NCBI RefSeq assembly: GCF_900103545.1 | Contig: NZ_FNHH01000034.1 | Span: forward strand, 1 to 43,554 | Source of the DNA: Daejeonella rubra | Lineage (GTDB): Bacteria; Bacteroidota; Bacteroidia; Sphingobacteriales; Sphingobacteriaceae | Direction of reading: 5' to 3' | DNA: 43,554 bases | Shown: positions 43,549 through 43,554 of the stretch, one piece after another | Position numbering within the stretch: the stretch's first letter is position 1 | Layout of the letters: every line of letters starts with the position of its first letter | Position numbers and translations under genes: made by a program | The notes under the pieces: generated by a model | What the model saw: the letters and a program-made list of their open reading frames with translations, nothing else | The model's database searches: none | What the model was told of the DNA's origin: nothing

Positions 43549-43554
43549 TGAAAA

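Overview
The window looks like a chromosomal segment from a member of the Bacteroidota, most likely a Pedobacter-like member of the Sphingobacteriaceae. The pointers are AT-rich intergenic DNA, a perfect TTTG-N21-TAnnTTTG promoter, SusC/SusD genes driven by an ECF sigma / FecR anti-sigma pair, an STN-bearing SusC, a MoaC-MoaB fusion and a LutABC operon. No tRNA, rRNA, CRISPR or transposase gene is visible. The outermost bases at both ends form a perfect inverted repeat of at least 89 bp, so the window is probably a stretch lying between two inverted copies of one dispersed element, or a contig that stops at them.

Left part (1-8479): a rightward operon under an evident promoter/operator. It carries a TetR regulator, a small cupin, an SQR-like flavoprotein, a 43-residue small protein, and a complete tripartite RND pump (TolC-like, membrane fusion protein, HAE1-type permease). 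Next come two leftward genes, a moaCB fusion and a secreted PHB-depolymerase-like esterase. The gap between them is built largely from three different 7-bp tandem repeats. Positions 10888-15615 hold lutA-lutB-lutC plus a long malate synthase with tight or overlapping junctions, which suggests oxidation of a 2-hydroxy acid feeding C2 or C3 units to malate. A non-canonical class A beta-lactamase-like protein and a leftward outer-membrane beta-barrel receptor follow.

Central part (19729-30862): nine rightward genes that look like one catabolic cluster, mostly exported. They are two Tat-targeted AGE-fold epimerase-like proteins, an aldo/keto reductase, a PL10-like pectate lyase-fold protein, a lipoprotein sugar dehydrogenase fused to cytochrome c, a lipoprotein RidA, a NagB-like deaminase, a Tat-targeted SelA/DgaE-like PLP enzyme and a secreted COG3964-type amidohydrolase. 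Inference: a pathway, largely in the periplasm, for an oxidised N-acylated amino sugar: deacylation, oxidation to an aldonate, PLP-dependent ammonia elimination, and RidA clearing the imine product. A shared 15-bp motif lies upstream of the first gene and again just after the last.

Right part (31217-43451): ECF sigma factor, FecR, SusC, SusD, a secreted transglutaminase-like protein, a secreted M28 metallopeptidase and a DUF4861-like protein. This is a glycan- or glycopeptide-uptake locus with no recognisable glycoside hydrolase. It ends at a strong bidirectional terminator hairpin inside the right-hand inverted repeat.
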